Part shown: positions 27,898 through 36,729 of the stretch, piece after piece
Layout of the letters: each line of letters begins with the position of its first letter
Position numbering within the stretch: the stretch's first letter is position 1
Source of the DNA: Bradyrhizobium nanningense
GTDB taxonomy: Bacteria; Pseudomonadota; Alphaproteobacteria; Rhizobiales; Xanthobacteraceae
DNA: 64,000 nt
NCBI RefSeq assembly: GCF_004114535.1
Contig: NZ_LBJC01000025.1
Span: 96,286-160,285, forward strand
Direction of reading: 5' to 3'
The notes under the pieces: model-generated
The model's database searches: none
What the model was told of the DNA's origin: nothing
The model's input: the letters and a program-made list of their open reading frames with translations, nothing else
Position numbers and translations under genes: made by a program

Positions 27898-29001
27898 TTA
27901 CGTCTTGGACTTTGGCTTTTCGCCGATCGCGGGCACGGCGCCATAGCTGCGCGTCTCGCCGACGATGATCGGCGCCGGCGCGGGATAGCTGACACGGCCG
28001 TTCGGCGTGTCCACCTCGATGCGGCGCAGATGCGGATGGTTGGTGAGGTCGGCCATGGTGTTGACCTCGGCGAAGGCGATGTCGGCGTCCGACAGCCGCT
28101 TCAAGAGCTCGTCGCGCGTCATCCTGCCGAAGCTGTCCGCGACCGTCTTGTCGGTGAAGTCGCGGTTGCGCACGCGCTCGACCATGTTGGCGACGCGCGG
28201 ATCGGCCGGCAAATCCGGCTGATCGAGCACCTTCGCGCACAGCGTCTTCCACTCGCGCTCGCTCTGGATCGAGATCAAAATGTCCTTGCCGTCCTTCGAG
28301 GTGAACACGCCATAGGGCGCGATCGAGGGATGGCGCAGGCCCATGCGCTTGGGCGGATTGCCGGCCTCGGAGTTGAGCAGCGGCACGGTGCACCAGTCCG
28401 CCATCACGTCGAACATGGAGATGCGGATGTCGGCGCCCTTGCTGGTGCGCCCGCGCGCGATCAACGCCTCCAGGATCGCCGCATGCGCGGTCGCGCCGGT
28501 GGCGACGTCCACGATCGACATGCCGACGCGCGAGGCGCCATCGGGGTTGCCGGTGATCGAGGCAAGCCCGCTCTCGGCCTGGATCAGCAGATCATAAGCC
28601 TTGCGGTGCGCGTAGGGGCCTTCGTCGCCATAGCCGGTGATGGTGCAGGAGATCAGCTTGGGATAGTCCCTCAGCAGCCGCTCGCGCGAAAAGCCGAGCT
28701 TGTCCATCGAGCCCGGCTTGAGGTTCTGGATCAGCACGTCGGCGCTGGCGATCAGCTTCTCCAGCTCGGCGCGGCCTTCCTTCGTCGTGAGATCGACCAC
28801 GGCGGATTGCTTGCCGCGGTTGAGCCAGACGAAATAGCTGCTCTGCCCCTTGGCCGCTGCGTCATAGCCGCGGGCGAAATCACCCTCGGGCCGTTCGATC
28901 TTGATCACCTCGGCGCCGGCATCCGCCAGCCGCGAGGAGCAGAACGGCGCCGCGACCGCCTGCTCGACCGCAATCACCCTGATCCCGTCCAGTGCTCCCA
29001 T
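27898..29001 (-). CDS. CaiB/BaiF family CoA transferase
   Basis: 367 residues, slightly short for the class III family. 'MGALDGIRVIAVEQAVAAPF' and 'ADAGAEVIKIERPEGDFARG' are the N-terminal signature. The catalytic Asp lies in 'RKAYDLLIQAESGLASITG'. The family transfers CoA between carboxylates or within one molecule. It lies 9 bases after the acyl-CoA dehydrogenase stop and 15 bases before the MaoC-like hydratase, so all three are one transcript. Only about 35-40% similar by eye to the other transferase at 8311, so probably a different substrate. Confidence 0.88.
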   Translation of the reverse strand: MGALDGIRVIAVEQAVAAPFCSSRLADAGAEVIKIERPEGDFARGYDAAAKGQSSYFVWLNRGKQSAVVDLTTKEGRAELEKLIASADVLIQNLKPGSMDKLGFSRERLLRDYPKLISCTITGYGDEGPYAHRKAYDLLIQAESGLASITGNPDGASRVGMSIVDVATGATAHAAILEALIARGRTSKGADIRISMFDVMADWCTVPLLNSEAGNPPKRMGLRHPSIAPYGVFTSKDGKDILISIQSEREWKTLCAKVLDQPDLPADPRVANMVERVRNRDFTDKTVADSFGRMTRDELLKRLSDADIAFAEVNTMADLTNHPHLRRIEVDTPNGRVSYPAPAPIIVGETRSYGAVPAIGEKPKSKT

Positions 29002-29010
29002 GGCCCAACC

Positions 29011-30180
29011 TCAGTACGAGCGGGGCATGCCGAGCACATGCTCGGCGACAAAGGACAGCACGAGGTTGGTCGAGATCGGCGCCACCTGGTAGAGCCGCGT
29101 CTCGCGGAACTTGCGCTCGACGTCGTATTCCTCGGCGAAGCCGAAGCCGCCATGGGTCTGGATGCAGGCGTTGGCCGCTTCCCATGAGGCGTCGGCGGCG
29201 AGCATCTTGGCCATGTTGGCCTCTGCGCCGCAGTCGAGCCCGGCCTCGTATTTGCGCGTGGCCTCCTTCACCATCAGCTCGGCCGCGCGCATCGAGGCGT
29301 AGGCCTTGGCGATCGGGAACTGGATGCCCTGGTTCTGGCCGATCGGCCGGCCGAACACGGTGCGGTCCTTGGCGTAGTTCGTCGCCTTGGCGATGAACCA
29401 TTTGGCGTCGCCGACGCATTCGGCGGCGATCAGGATGCGCTCGGCATTCATGCCGGAGAGGATGTAGCGAAAGCCCTTGCCTTCCTCGCCGATCAGGTTC
29501 TCCGCCGGCACCTTCATGTCGGTAAAGAACACTTCGGTGGTGGCGTGGTTCATCATGGTGCGGATCGGGCGGATCTCGAGGCCGTTGTTCTTGGCCTCGC
29601 GCATATCGACGATGAACACCGAAAGGCCATCGGTGCGCTTCTTGACCTGTTCCTTCGGCGTGGTGCGCGCCAGCAGCACCATCAGGTCGGAATGCTCGGC
29701 GCGGCTGGTCCAGATCTTCTGGCCGTTGACGATGTAGCTGTCGTTGCCCTCCTTGCGCGCGAACGTCTTCAGCGAGGAGGTGTCGGTGCCGCTGGTCGGC
29801 TCGGTGACGCCGAAGGCCTGCAGGCGCAATTCGCCGCTCGCGATCTTCGGCAGATATTTCGCCTTCTGCTCGGCGTTGCCGTGCCGCAGCACGGTACCCA
29901 TCGTGTACATCTGGGCATGGCAGCCGCCGCCGTTGCAGCCCGCGCGCTGGATCTCTTCCAGGATCGCCGCCGCAGCCGACAGCTTCAGGCCCGCACCGCC
30001 ATATTCCTCGGGGATCAGCACGGAGAGATAGCCGGCCTGGGTCAATGCGTCGACGAAGGCCTTCGGGTAGGCCATCTCGCGATCGAGCTTGCGCCAATAT
30101 TCGCCGGGAAACTGCGCGCAGAGCTTTGCGACGGCTTCGCGGATGTCGGCGTAATCTTCGGTGTGGTGTTCTTGACTCAT
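29011..30180 (-). CDS. Acyl-CoA dehydrogenase, first gene of LysR-linked operon
   Basis: 389 residues, complete. The FAD-contact segment is 'AFGVTEPTSGTDTSSLKTFA', the C-terminal domain starts 'YAKDRTVFGRPIGQNQGIQF', and the end 'THGGFGFAEEYDVERKFRET' has the region that contains the catalytic Glu in most members. It removes two hydrogens from an acyl-CoA, passing electrons to ETF. The gene leads a tight operon with a class III CoA transferase and a MaoC-like hydratase, and is divergent from a LysR gene, so it is probably induced by a pathway metabolite. Confidence 0.9.
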   Translation of the reverse strand: MSQEHHTEDYADIREAVAKLCAQFPGEYWRKLDREMAYPKAFVDALTQAGYLSVLIPEEYGGAGLKLSAAAAILEEIQRAGCNGGGCHAQMYTMGTVLRHGNAEQKAKYLPKIASGELRLQAFGVTEPTSGTDTSSLKTFARKEGNDSYIVNGQKIWTSRAEHSDLMVLLARTTPKEQVKKRTDGLSVFIVDMREAKNNGLEIRPIRTMMNHATTEVFFTDMKVPAENLIGEEGKGFRYILSGMNAERILIAAECVGDAKWFIAKATNYAKDRTVFGRPIGQNQGIQFPIAKAYASMRAAELMVKEATRKYEAGLDCGAEANMAKMLAADASWEAANACIQTHGGFGFAEEYDVERKFRETRLYQVAPISTNLVLSFVAEHVLGMPRSY

Positions 30181-30228
30181 GGCGTTTCCAGTTCTTGGCG
30201 ACAGTTAAGATAACGCCGGCCAATCCTC

Positions 30229-30250
30229 TGGCGTTGTGAAAACAATGCCA
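30229..30250. promoter_or_regulatory. Candidate LysR operator
   Basis: TGGCGTTG-N6-CAATGCCA, two 8-base arms with one mismatch, lies midway in the 125-base gap between the acyl-CoA dehydrogenase operon and the divergent lysR gene. It has the T-N11-A shape expected of LysR sites. No experimental support. Confidence 0.5.
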
Positions 30251-30305
30251 GCCCCCTATGCTCATTTGTTATAGCGTATGAAGTAGCCTTCCAGGATTGG
30301 CAAGC

Positions 30306-31226
30306 ATGGATTTCCGGCAGCTCAGGACCTTCAGTTGCGTGGCGGAGCTCGGCAGTCTCTCCAAGGCGTCCGACACGTTGCGGGTGGCGCAGCCGGCGCT
30401 CTCCAGGCAGATCAAGCTGCTGGAACACGAGCTGCGCACTGAACTCTTCACCCGCAACGGCCGCGGCATGGTTCTGACCGAAGCCGGTCGGCTGCTGCTG
30501 GCGCGCACCTCCGGCATCGTGCGGCAGATCGACCAGATTCGCGACGACATCCAGTCGTCCCAGGGGCCGCCGTCCGGGCAGGTCGTGCTCGGCCTCGTTC
30601 CGACGGTGAGTTGCGTGCTGTCGGCGCGCTTTGCGCGGCGCTGCGTCGAAAAGTTTCCCGGCATCTCGTTGCGCATCGTCGAGAGCTACAGCGGCCATCT
30701 GGTCGAATGGCTGCATCGCGGCGAGATGGACCTCGCCATCCTCTACGGCCGCTCCGCCGATCTGCATCTCAACGTGCAGAGCCTGGGGCGAGACAACATC
30801 GTCGCGGTCGGCCCGCGCGGCTGCGGCCTCGCACGCAAGAAGAGCATCGACGTCGGCTGGCTGCTGCGGCAGCGGCTGGTGCTGCCCAGTCATTCCCACG
30901 GTCTCCGCGCGCTGATCGAGCACGCGGCCGCCCAGCGCAAGATCAAGCTCAACGTCCAGCTCGAGGCGGACTCGTTCCGCGTGCTCACGAGCCTGGTCGA
31001 GGAGGGGCTCGGCTTCGCGCTGCTGCCGCCCTCGTCGGTCCATGGCGAGGTCGCGGAGGGGCGGCTGGAAACCAGTGTTGTCTCGAAGCCGATGACGCGC
31101 GAGCTCATTTTCGCTTCTCCGATCGACCGGCCGGTCTCGACGGCTTCGCTGGCCGTCACGGCCCTCCTGCGCGAGGAAGTCGCCGCCTGCCGCAAGGACG
31201 GCGTGTGGGACATCAAATTGAGTTAG
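30306..31226 (+). CDS. LysR family transcriptional regulator
   Basis: 306 residues from ATG 30306 (MDFRQLRTFSCVAELGSLSK); TTG 30297 gives three more. The winged helix-turn-helix occupies residues 1-60 ('LRVAQPALSRQIKLLEHELR'), and the periplasmic-binding-like effector domain starts at about 90 ('GQVVLGLVPTVSCVLSARFA'). The 'RQIKLLE' recognition helix and length match LysR regulators of aromatic or organic acid catabolism. Divergent from the acyl-CoA dehydrogenase operon, which it most likely activates when it binds an operon substrate or intermediate. Confidence 0.92.
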   Translation: MDFRQLRTFSCVAELGSLSKASDTLRVAQPALSRQIKLLEHELRTELFTRNGRGMVLTEAGRLLLARTSGIVRQIDQIRDDIQSSQGPPSGQVVLGLVPTVSCVLSARFARRCVEKFPGISLRIVESYSGHLVEWLHRGEMDLAILYGRSADLHLNVQSLGRDNIVAVGPRGCGLARKKSIDVGWLLRQRLVLPSHSHGLRALIEHAAAQRKIKLNVQLEADSFRVLTSLVEEGLGFALLPPSSVHGEVAEGRLETSVVSKPMTRELIFASPIDRPVSTASLAVTALLREEVAACRKDGVWDIKLS

Positions 31227-31345
31227 ATGTGCCGATGTCGTAGAACAGTCAGGCGCCGACTTGCCTTCGCATCTGGCGCGAGCTGTCATGCCGAAATTTT
31301 ATAGCCGGGTGAGGGGCTGCGCATCTGACGCGAACATGCATCCTT

Positions 31346-31431
31346 GTCATTGCGAGCGCAGCGAAGCAATCCAGGAATCTTTCCGCGGCGACAGTCTGGA
31401 TTGCTTCGTCGCAAGGGCTCCTCGCAATGAC
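31346..31431. repeat. Short palindromic repeat (gtcattgcgag type)
   Basis: gtcattgcgagcgcagcgaag at the left and 'cctcgcaatgac' at the right, with inner arms 'gaagcaatccagg' and 'ctggattgcttcg'. Lies between convergent lysR and the first P450 gene, 13 bases from the P450 stop. Confidence 0.87.
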
Positions 31432-31444
31432 GGGAGGAGAGAGC

Positions 31445-32719
31445 TCAGGCCGGAATCCGCACCGGCAGCGACTCATAGCCCTTGATGAAGCTGGAATAGA
31501 TCCGCTTGGGCTCGCCGACCACCTCGATGCGGTCGAAGCGCTTCAGCATCTCTTCCCAGATGATCCGCAGCTGCAGCTCGGCGAGGCGCATGCCGACGCA
31601 GCGGTGGATACCGAAGCCGAAGGAGAGGTGGGTGCGCGGGCGCGGGCGGTCGATGATGAACTCGTTCGGCTTGTCGAACATCTCGTCGTCGCGGTTGCCG
31701 GAGACGTACCACATCACCACGCGGTCGCCCTTGCGGATCGGCTTGCCGCCGATCTCGGTGTCTTGCAACGCGGTACGCCGCATATGCGCCAGCGGCGTCT
31801 GCCACCGGATCACCTCGGGCACCATGGAGTCGATCAGCTCCGGATTGGCGCGGAGCTTGTCGTACTGCTCGGGGTTCTCGTTCAGCGCCAGCACCGAGCC
31901 GGTCATGGTGTTGCGCGTGGTGTCGTTGCCGCCGACGATGAGCAGGATGATGTTGCCCATGAGATTGTCGGGGTCCATGTGGCGCGTGGCGTCGTTGTGC
32001 GCCATCAGCGACAGCAAATCGTTGCGCGGCGCCGAGTTGACGCGCTCGTTCCACAGCCTGGACATGTAGGCGTAGCACTCGTCCATCTCGCGGCGGCGCT
32101 CTTCGGCGCCAGCGACGATGCCGCTCTTGGGCAGGGCGGTCGAGACGTCCGACCAGCGCGTCAGCTTGCGCCGCTCCTCCCAGGGGAAGTCGAACAGGGT
32201 CGCCAGCATCTGCGTCGTCAGCTCGATCGAGACGCGCTCGACGAAATTGAAGGTCTCGTTGCGCGGCAGATTGTCCAGCACGGTCTGCGAGCGCTGCCGG
32301 ATCAGCTTGGCCAGCTCGTCGAGATGCGTTGGCGTGAACATCGGCGACACCGTCTTGCGCTGTGCCGAATGCCGGGGCTGGTCCATCGCGATGAAGCTCG
32401 GCCAGTCGTAGCCTTCCGGCACGTCGCGGATCGAGATGCCGCCGAGCGTCGAGTCCGAGGAGAAGATGCCGTGGTTGGTGTCGACATGCATGATGTCGTT
32501 GTATTTCACCACCGACCAGTACGGATCGATCGGCGCGTTGGTGCAGTAATGCACCGGCTCTTCCTTGCGCAGCCGCTCGAACCAGGGCCACAGCGTGTCG
32601 TCCTGGAACAGCCGGGGCGCGCCGGGGTGGAATTGCGACAACGGCGTCGCATAGGCCTCCTCGCGCGCCTTTCGCATGCGTTCGGCCTTGTCCACCTTGA
32701 CCGGCGCTTGGATGTTCAT
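31445..32719 (-). CDS. Cytochrome P450, CYP153-like (copy A)
   Basis: 424 residues, a soluble class I bacterial P450. The I-helix is 'LIVGGNDTTRNTMTGSVLAL' with the Gly-Asn-Asp-Thr-Thr oxygen-activation motif. The ExxR helix is 'VPEVIRWQTPLAHMRRTAL', and the haem-Cys loop is 'FGFGIHRCVGMRLAELQLR'. The Gly-Gly-Asn-Asp-Thr form and 'HRCVG' loop are those of CYP153 terminal hydroxylases of alkanes, fatty acids or terpenes; family assignment is by eye. No ferredoxin or reductase gene is adjacent. The neighbour copy B is paralogous, about 175 bases upstream across a compound repeat. Confidence 0.88.
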   Translation of the reverse strand: MNIQAPVKVDKAERMRKAREEAYATPLSQFHPGAPRLFQDDTLWPWFERLRKEEPVHYCTNAPIDPYWSVVKYNDIMHVDTNHGIFSSDSTLGGISIRDVPEGYDWPSFIAMDQPRHSAQRKTVSPMFTPTHLDELAKLIRQRSQTVLDNLPRNETFNFVERVSIELTTQMLATLFDFPWEERRKLTRWSDVSTALPKSGIVAGAEERRREMDECYAYMSRLWNERVNSAPRNDLLSLMAHNDATRHMDPDNLMGNIILLIVGGNDTTRNTMTGSVLALNENPEQYDKLRANPELIDSMVPEVIRWQTPLAHMRRTALQDTEIGGKPIRKGDRVVMWYVSGNRDDEMFDKPNEFIIDRPRPRTHLSFGFGIHRCVGMRLAELQLRIIWEEMLKRFDRIEVVGEPKRIYSSFIKGYESLPVRIPA

Positions 32720-32745
32720 CGTCGTGGCTCCAGTTGGTTGTCCGA

Positions 32746-32867
32746 CCTCTCCCGCTTGCGGGAGAGGTCGGCGCGTAGCGCCGGGTGAGGGTTTTCTCCT
32801 CTAGGGGATTGTCCCGTTGCGGAGATACCCTCTCCCCAACCCTCTCCCGCAAGCGGGAGAGGGGGCG
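32746..32867. repeat. Compound repeat, copy 2 (CCTCTCCCGC type)
   Basis: Starts CCTCTCCCGCTTGCGGGAGAGG and ends CCTCTCCCGCAAGCGGGAGAGG, with the same 40-base middle (32780-32819) as the copy at 15511. It lies between the two P450 genes. Confidence 0.8.
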
Positions 32868-32894
32868 CAGCATTGTCGTGGCATAGTTCGCAAT

Positions 32895-34160
32895 TCACGC
32901 CGCAATCTTGACCGGCAGCTCTTCCAGACCCTTCACGAAGCTCGAATACACCCGCTTAGGTTCGCCGACCACGTCGATATGGTCGAACCGCCTAAGGATC
33001 TCTTCCCAGATAATCTTGAGCTGGAGTTCGGCAAGCCTGAGGCCCACACAACGGTGGATGCCGAAGCCGAAGGAGAGGTGCGTGCGCGGGCGGGCGCGGT
33101 CGATGATGAAATCGTAGGGCTTCTCGATCACCTCTTCGTCGCGGTTGCCCGAGACGTACCACATCACGACCTTGTCACCTTTCTTGATCTGCTTGCCGCG
33201 GAACTCGAAGTCGGAGAGCGCGGTGCGGCGCATATGCGCCAGCGGCGTCTGCCAGCGGATCACCTCGGGCACGAAACTGTCGAGCAGTGCGGGATTCTCG
33301 CGCAGCTTGCGATATTGCTCCGGGTGCTGGCTCAGCGCGAGAAGCGAGCCGGACATGGTGTTGCGCGTGGTGTCGTTGCCTCCGACGATCAGAAGGATGA
33401 GATTGCCGAGGAAGTTCTTCGCATCCATGTCGCGCGTCGCGGCGCCATGCGCCATCATCGACAGCAGATCGCTCTTCGGCGGTTGTTCGCTGCGCTCCTT
33501 CCACAGCCGGGAGAAGTAGGCCGCGCATTCCGTCAGCTCGGCCATCCGCTCGTCCTCGGTGGCAACGAGCCCGTCGGGGCCGGGAATCGTGGTGGCGATG
33601 TCTGACCAGCGCGTCAGCTTGCGGCGGTCCTCCCAGGGAAAGTCGAACAGCACCGCCAGCATCTGGGTGGTGAGCTCGATCGAGACGCGGTCGACCCAGT
33701 CGAACACCTCGCCGCGGGGCAGATTGTCCAGGCACTCGGCCGAGCGCTTGCGGATGTTGAGCGCGAGATTGTCCAGGTGCGTCGGCGTGAACATCGGCGC
33801 CACGGTCTTGCGCTGCGCCGCATGACGCGGCGGGTCCATCGAGATGAAGCTCTCGCGGCGCAGGTCCGGATCGATGTCGCGAATGGTGATGCCGCCGAGC
33901 GAGGAGGCCGAGGAGAACACCGAATGGTTGGTCTCGATCTCCATGATGTCGTTGTAGCGCGTCACCGACCAGTACGGCCCGAACATCGAGTCCTTGCAAT
34001 AATGCACGGGGTCGTCCCGGCGCAGCCGATCGAAATACGGCCAGAACGTATCGGTCCTGAACAATTCGGGATCGCCCGGATCGAACTGCTCCAGCGGCAG
34101 TGAATTGGCGCGCTCGCGAAGTGCGTCGAGCTTGGCCGCACTCTCGATGGTCCCATGCAT
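32895..34160 (-). CDS. Cytochrome P450, CYP153-like (copy B)
   Basis: 421 residues from ATG 34160 (MHGTIESAAKLDALRERANS); the in-frame extension upstream to 34226 lacks family features. Shares long stretches with copy A: 'DPPRHAAQRKTVAPMFTPTH', 'ERVSIELTTQMLA'-like 'DRVSIELTTQMLAVLFDFPW', I-helix 'LIVGGNDTTRNTMSGSLLAL' and haem loop 'FGFGIHRCVGLRLAELQLK'. The pair arose by tandem duplication and then diverged, mostly near the N-terminus and substrate loops, so may hydroxylate related but different chains. Redox partners are not encoded nearby. Confidence 0.88.
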   Translation of the reverse strand: MHGTIESAAKLDALRERANSLPLEQFDPGDPELFRTDTFWPYFDRLRRDDPVHYCKDSMFGPYWSVTRYNDIMEIETNHSVFSSASSLGGITIRDIDPDLRRESFISMDPPRHAAQRKTVAPMFTPTHLDNLALNIRKRSAECLDNLPRGEVFDWVDRVSIELTTQMLAVLFDFPWEDRRKLTRWSDIATTIPGPDGLVATEDERMAELTECAAYFSRLWKERSEQPPKSDLLSMMAHGAATRDMDAKNFLGNLILLIVGGNDTTRNTMSGSLLALSQHPEQYRKLRENPALLDSFVPEVIRWQTPLAHMRRTALSDFEFRGKQIKKGDKVVMWYVSGNRDEEVIEKPYDFIIDRARPRTHLSFGFGIHRCVGLRLAELQLKIIWEEILRRFDHIDVVGEPKRVYSSFVKGLEELPVKIAA

Positions 34161-34451
34161 GACCGTTCTCCCTGGCACGAACCGCGCGTTCTCGTTGAAT
34201 TCTGCGCTGCGGTATTTGATTTGCAATTACAGCCGGTTGTCAGCGCCGGAGCAAGGGAGAGTTTTGCCACATCCAGCTTTGCGGGAGGGCTACGGGACCT
34301 TCCTTAGCGTGATCCCCCGCACGCCGCCCGTCGCCATATCTTGTCAGAAATCGACTGGAATTGAGGTAAATCGAACCCGGCCGTGTTGGGGATCGACCAA
34401 ACTCTGATCTATAGTTTGATTGCAACAGGCCAACATCCCGAGGTTGCCGCC

Positions 34452-35606
34452 GTGAACGACATGCAATGGACCCCCATCGGCTCCGAGCCTATTCCGCCGC
34501 CGCTGCCGCCCGCGTGCGTCGACTTTTCCGGCAACCGCTCCGAGTTCCGAAAAATGGTCACCAAAGGTGCCATGCTGGAGCTCGTTACCTTCGGCTTCTA
34601 CCGGTTCTGGCTCGTCACCGACATTCGCCGTCATCTATGGGCACTCACCGCGATCGATGGCGATGCCGCCGAATATACCGGGCGGGCCAAGGAGCTTCTG
34701 GTCGGCTTCCTGTTCGCGCTCGCGATCCTGATGCCCATCTACCTCGCCTACTTCCTGATCGGCATCGAGTTCGAGCGCTGGCAGGGCTTTGCTTCGACGC
34801 CGCTGTTCATCGGCTTCTACGCCTTCGGTCAGTTCGCGATTTTTCGCGCGCGGCGCTATCGGCTGACGCGCACGGTCTGGCGCGGCGTGCGCTTCTGGAT
34901 GGACGGCTCCGGCTGGGCCTATTCGTTTCGCGCCATGGCGTGGGGCTTGCTCGTATTCCTGACGCTCGGCCTGGCGCTGCCGTGGCGCGAGGCCGCGCTC
35001 GAACGCTACAAGATGCAGCACAGCCATTACGGCGATCTGCGCGGCGATTTCGAAGGCGACGGCTGGACCTTCTTCAAGCGCGCCTGGTGGCTGTGGCTGC
35101 TCAGCCCGATCGCGCTCTTCATTTTCCCGCTCGCGCCGTTCTTCTATGCCGAGTTCAAAGCGCGCCAATGGCGCTGGTGGCTCGACGGCATCCGCATTGG
35201 CGACGTCAGCCTGTCCTCGAACCTGCCTCATGACGCCTTCTACGGTCTGTACTGGAAGGTGATCGGCTGGTGGCTGCTGCTTTCGACAGCTTTCGGCTTT
35301 TATATCGGCGGCGCCACTATGCTTGCCGTCAAGTTGGGCGGCGTTCCGGCGGAGGAGATGTTCACCCCCGGCAACACCTCGAAGAGCATCCCGATACTGG
35401 TGATGATGGTGATCGGCTATTTCGCCGTGGCACTTGCGGTCAACATCATCATGCGCATCTATCTCCAACGCGATCTCTGGGCCAAGGTGCTGGAAACTGT
35501 CGAGGTGCACAACATCGGGGCTGCGGCGGATGTGCGTGGCGGCGGCCAGATTGCCAGCGCGCTCGGCGAAGGTTTTGCCGACGGGCTCGATGTCGCGGGA
35601 TTCTGA
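34452..35606 (+). CDS. DUF898 (YjgN family) membrane protein
   Basis: 384 residues from GTG 34452; ATG 34461 is equally possible. The proline-rich start (about 1-20) is followed by 'VDFSGNRSEFRKMVTKGAML', the entry motif of DUF898, and six or so helices: 'LLVGFLFALAILMPIYLAYF', 'AMAWGLLVFLTLGLALPWRE' and 'PIALFIFPLAPFFYAEFKAR'. The repeated 'RYRLTRTVWRGVRFWMDGSG' segment is typical. Function is not known. It is joined to a downstream M48 protease gene by a 3-base gap, so the pair is likely translated together. Confidence 0.85.
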   Translation: MNDMQWTPIGSEPIPPPLPPACVDFSGNRSEFRKMVTKGAMLELVTFGFYRFWLVTDIRRHLWALTAIDGDAAEYTGRAKELLVGFLFALAILMPIYLAYFLIGIEFERWQGFASTPLFIGFYAFGQFAIFRARRYRLTRTVWRGVRFWMDGSGWAYSFRAMAWGLLVFLTLGLALPWREAALERYKMQHSHYGDLRGDFEGDGWTFFKRAWWLWLLSPIALFIFPLAPFFYAEFKARQWRWWLDGIRIGDVSLSSNLPHDAFYGLYWKVIGWWLLLSTAFGFYIGGATMLAVKLGGVPAEEMFTPGNTSKSIPILVMMVIGYFAVALAVNIIMRIYLQRDLWAKVLETVEVHNIGAAADVRGGGQIASALGEGFADGLDVAGF

Positions 35607-35609
35607 GCT

Positions 35610-36722
35610 GTGAGTGATATATTTGCCGAGGCGCCGGCGCAGTCCACGAAGCCAACCATCTTCTACGACGGCACGTCGAGCCGCCGGCGGCAGGTGACGT
35701 TGGCGTTCGGTGATGCGCTCGAGATCGCCGAGGAGGGCGCAGCGCCGGTTCGCTGGGCTTATGCCGACATCCGCCGCGCCGACAGTCCGCCCGGGATCTT
35801 GCGTTTGGCTTGCACCACCGCGCCGCCATTGGCGCGGCTGGAGATCCGCGACGCGGCGCTTGCCGCAGACGTGACCGCCCGCTGCCTGCGGCTCGACGAA
35901 CACCGGACCTCGCGTCGGGGCGTCGCAAAGATCGTCGGCTGGTCGGTGGCGGCGGCCGTCTCCATCGTCTGCGTCGTGATGTTCGGCGTGCCGCTCGCCG
36001 CCGACCGTCTCGCGCCACTGGTGCCGAAGCCTGTCGAACGGCGCATCGGCGACGCCGCCGAAGTGCAGATGAAAACCATCTTCGGCCGCAATGGGTGCGA
36101 AGATCCCGCGGGCAAGGCCGCCTTCACCAAGCTCGTCAACCGCCTGCGCGATGCCGCCGGCCTCGACGACGATTCCATGACGGCGGGCGTGCTGCCGACC
36201 CCGGTGCCGAATGCGTTCGCGCTGCCCGGCGGCAAGGTCTACGTGCTCAAGGGGCTGCTCGACAAGGCCGACAGCCCCGACGAGCTTGCCGGCATCCTCT
36301 CCCACGAGCTCGGCCATCTCAAGCATTACGACAACATGCGCGGCCTGATCTACAACGGCGGCACCTCGTTCCTGATCGGCCTCTTGTTCGGCGACGTCAC
36401 CGGCTCGAGCGCGGTGATCTTCGCCTCGCGCAGTCTGGTCGAAGCCTCCTATTCGCGCGAGGCGGAGACCGCCGCCGATACGTTCGCGATCGAGATCATG
36501 CACAAGCTCGGACGCTCGCCGAAGCCCGCGGCCGAATTGATGTTCCGCATCACCGGCAAGGAAGGCGGCTCCACGCTCACGACGATCCTCGCCAGCCACC
36601 CGCTGACCGAGGACCGCCTCGCCCGCATGACCAGAGAAGATCGCCCCGCCTCCGGCCCGCCGCTGCTGACGGACAAGGAGTGGCAGTCATTGAAGCTGAT
36701 CTGCGGCAGCGGGAAGGTGTGA
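35610..36722 (+). CDS. M48 family metalloprotease, membrane anchored
   Basis: 370 residues from GTG 35610. The N-terminal 100 residues form a small cytoplasmic domain ('IFYDGTSSRRRQVTLAFGDA'). One membrane helix (about 112-132) follows, then the protease domain with the zinc site H232-E-L-G-H236 ('ILSHELGHLKHYDN') and the third ligand in 'SREAETAADTFAIEI'. M48 members such as BepA and HtpX cut membrane or outer-membrane proteins during envelope quality control. Catalytic side predicted outside. It follows the DUF898 gene by 3 bases, suggesting that protein is a partner or substrate. Confidence 0.88.
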   Translation: MSDIFAEAPAQSTKPTIFYDGTSSRRRQVTLAFGDALEIAEEGAAPVRWAYADIRRADSPPGILRLACTTAPPLARLEIRDAALAADVTARCLRLDEHRTSRRGVAKIVGWSVAAAVSIVCVVMFGVPLAADRLAPLVPKPVERRIGDAAEVQMKTIFGRNGCEDPAGKAAFTKLVNRLRDAAGLDDDSMTAGVLPTPVPNAFALPGGKVYVLKGLLDKADSPDELAGILSHELGHLKHYDNMRGLIYNGGTSFLIGLLFGDVTGSSAVIFASRSLVEASYSREAETAADTFAIEIMHKLGRSPKPAAELMFRITGKEGGSTLTTILASHPLTEDRLARMTREDRPASGPPLLTDKEWQSLKLICGSGKV

Positions 36723-36729
36723 GTCTTTG

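Noticed and set aside
31427..32788. 453-codon plus-strand frame over the first P450
   Set aside because: Shadow of a gene with a full P450 haem loop and ExxR motif.
34635..36599. 654-codon minus-strand frame over the DUF898 and M48 genes
   Set aside because: Low-complexity His/Arg/Ala-rich translation typical of a GC shadow. The plus-strand genes carry family motifs.
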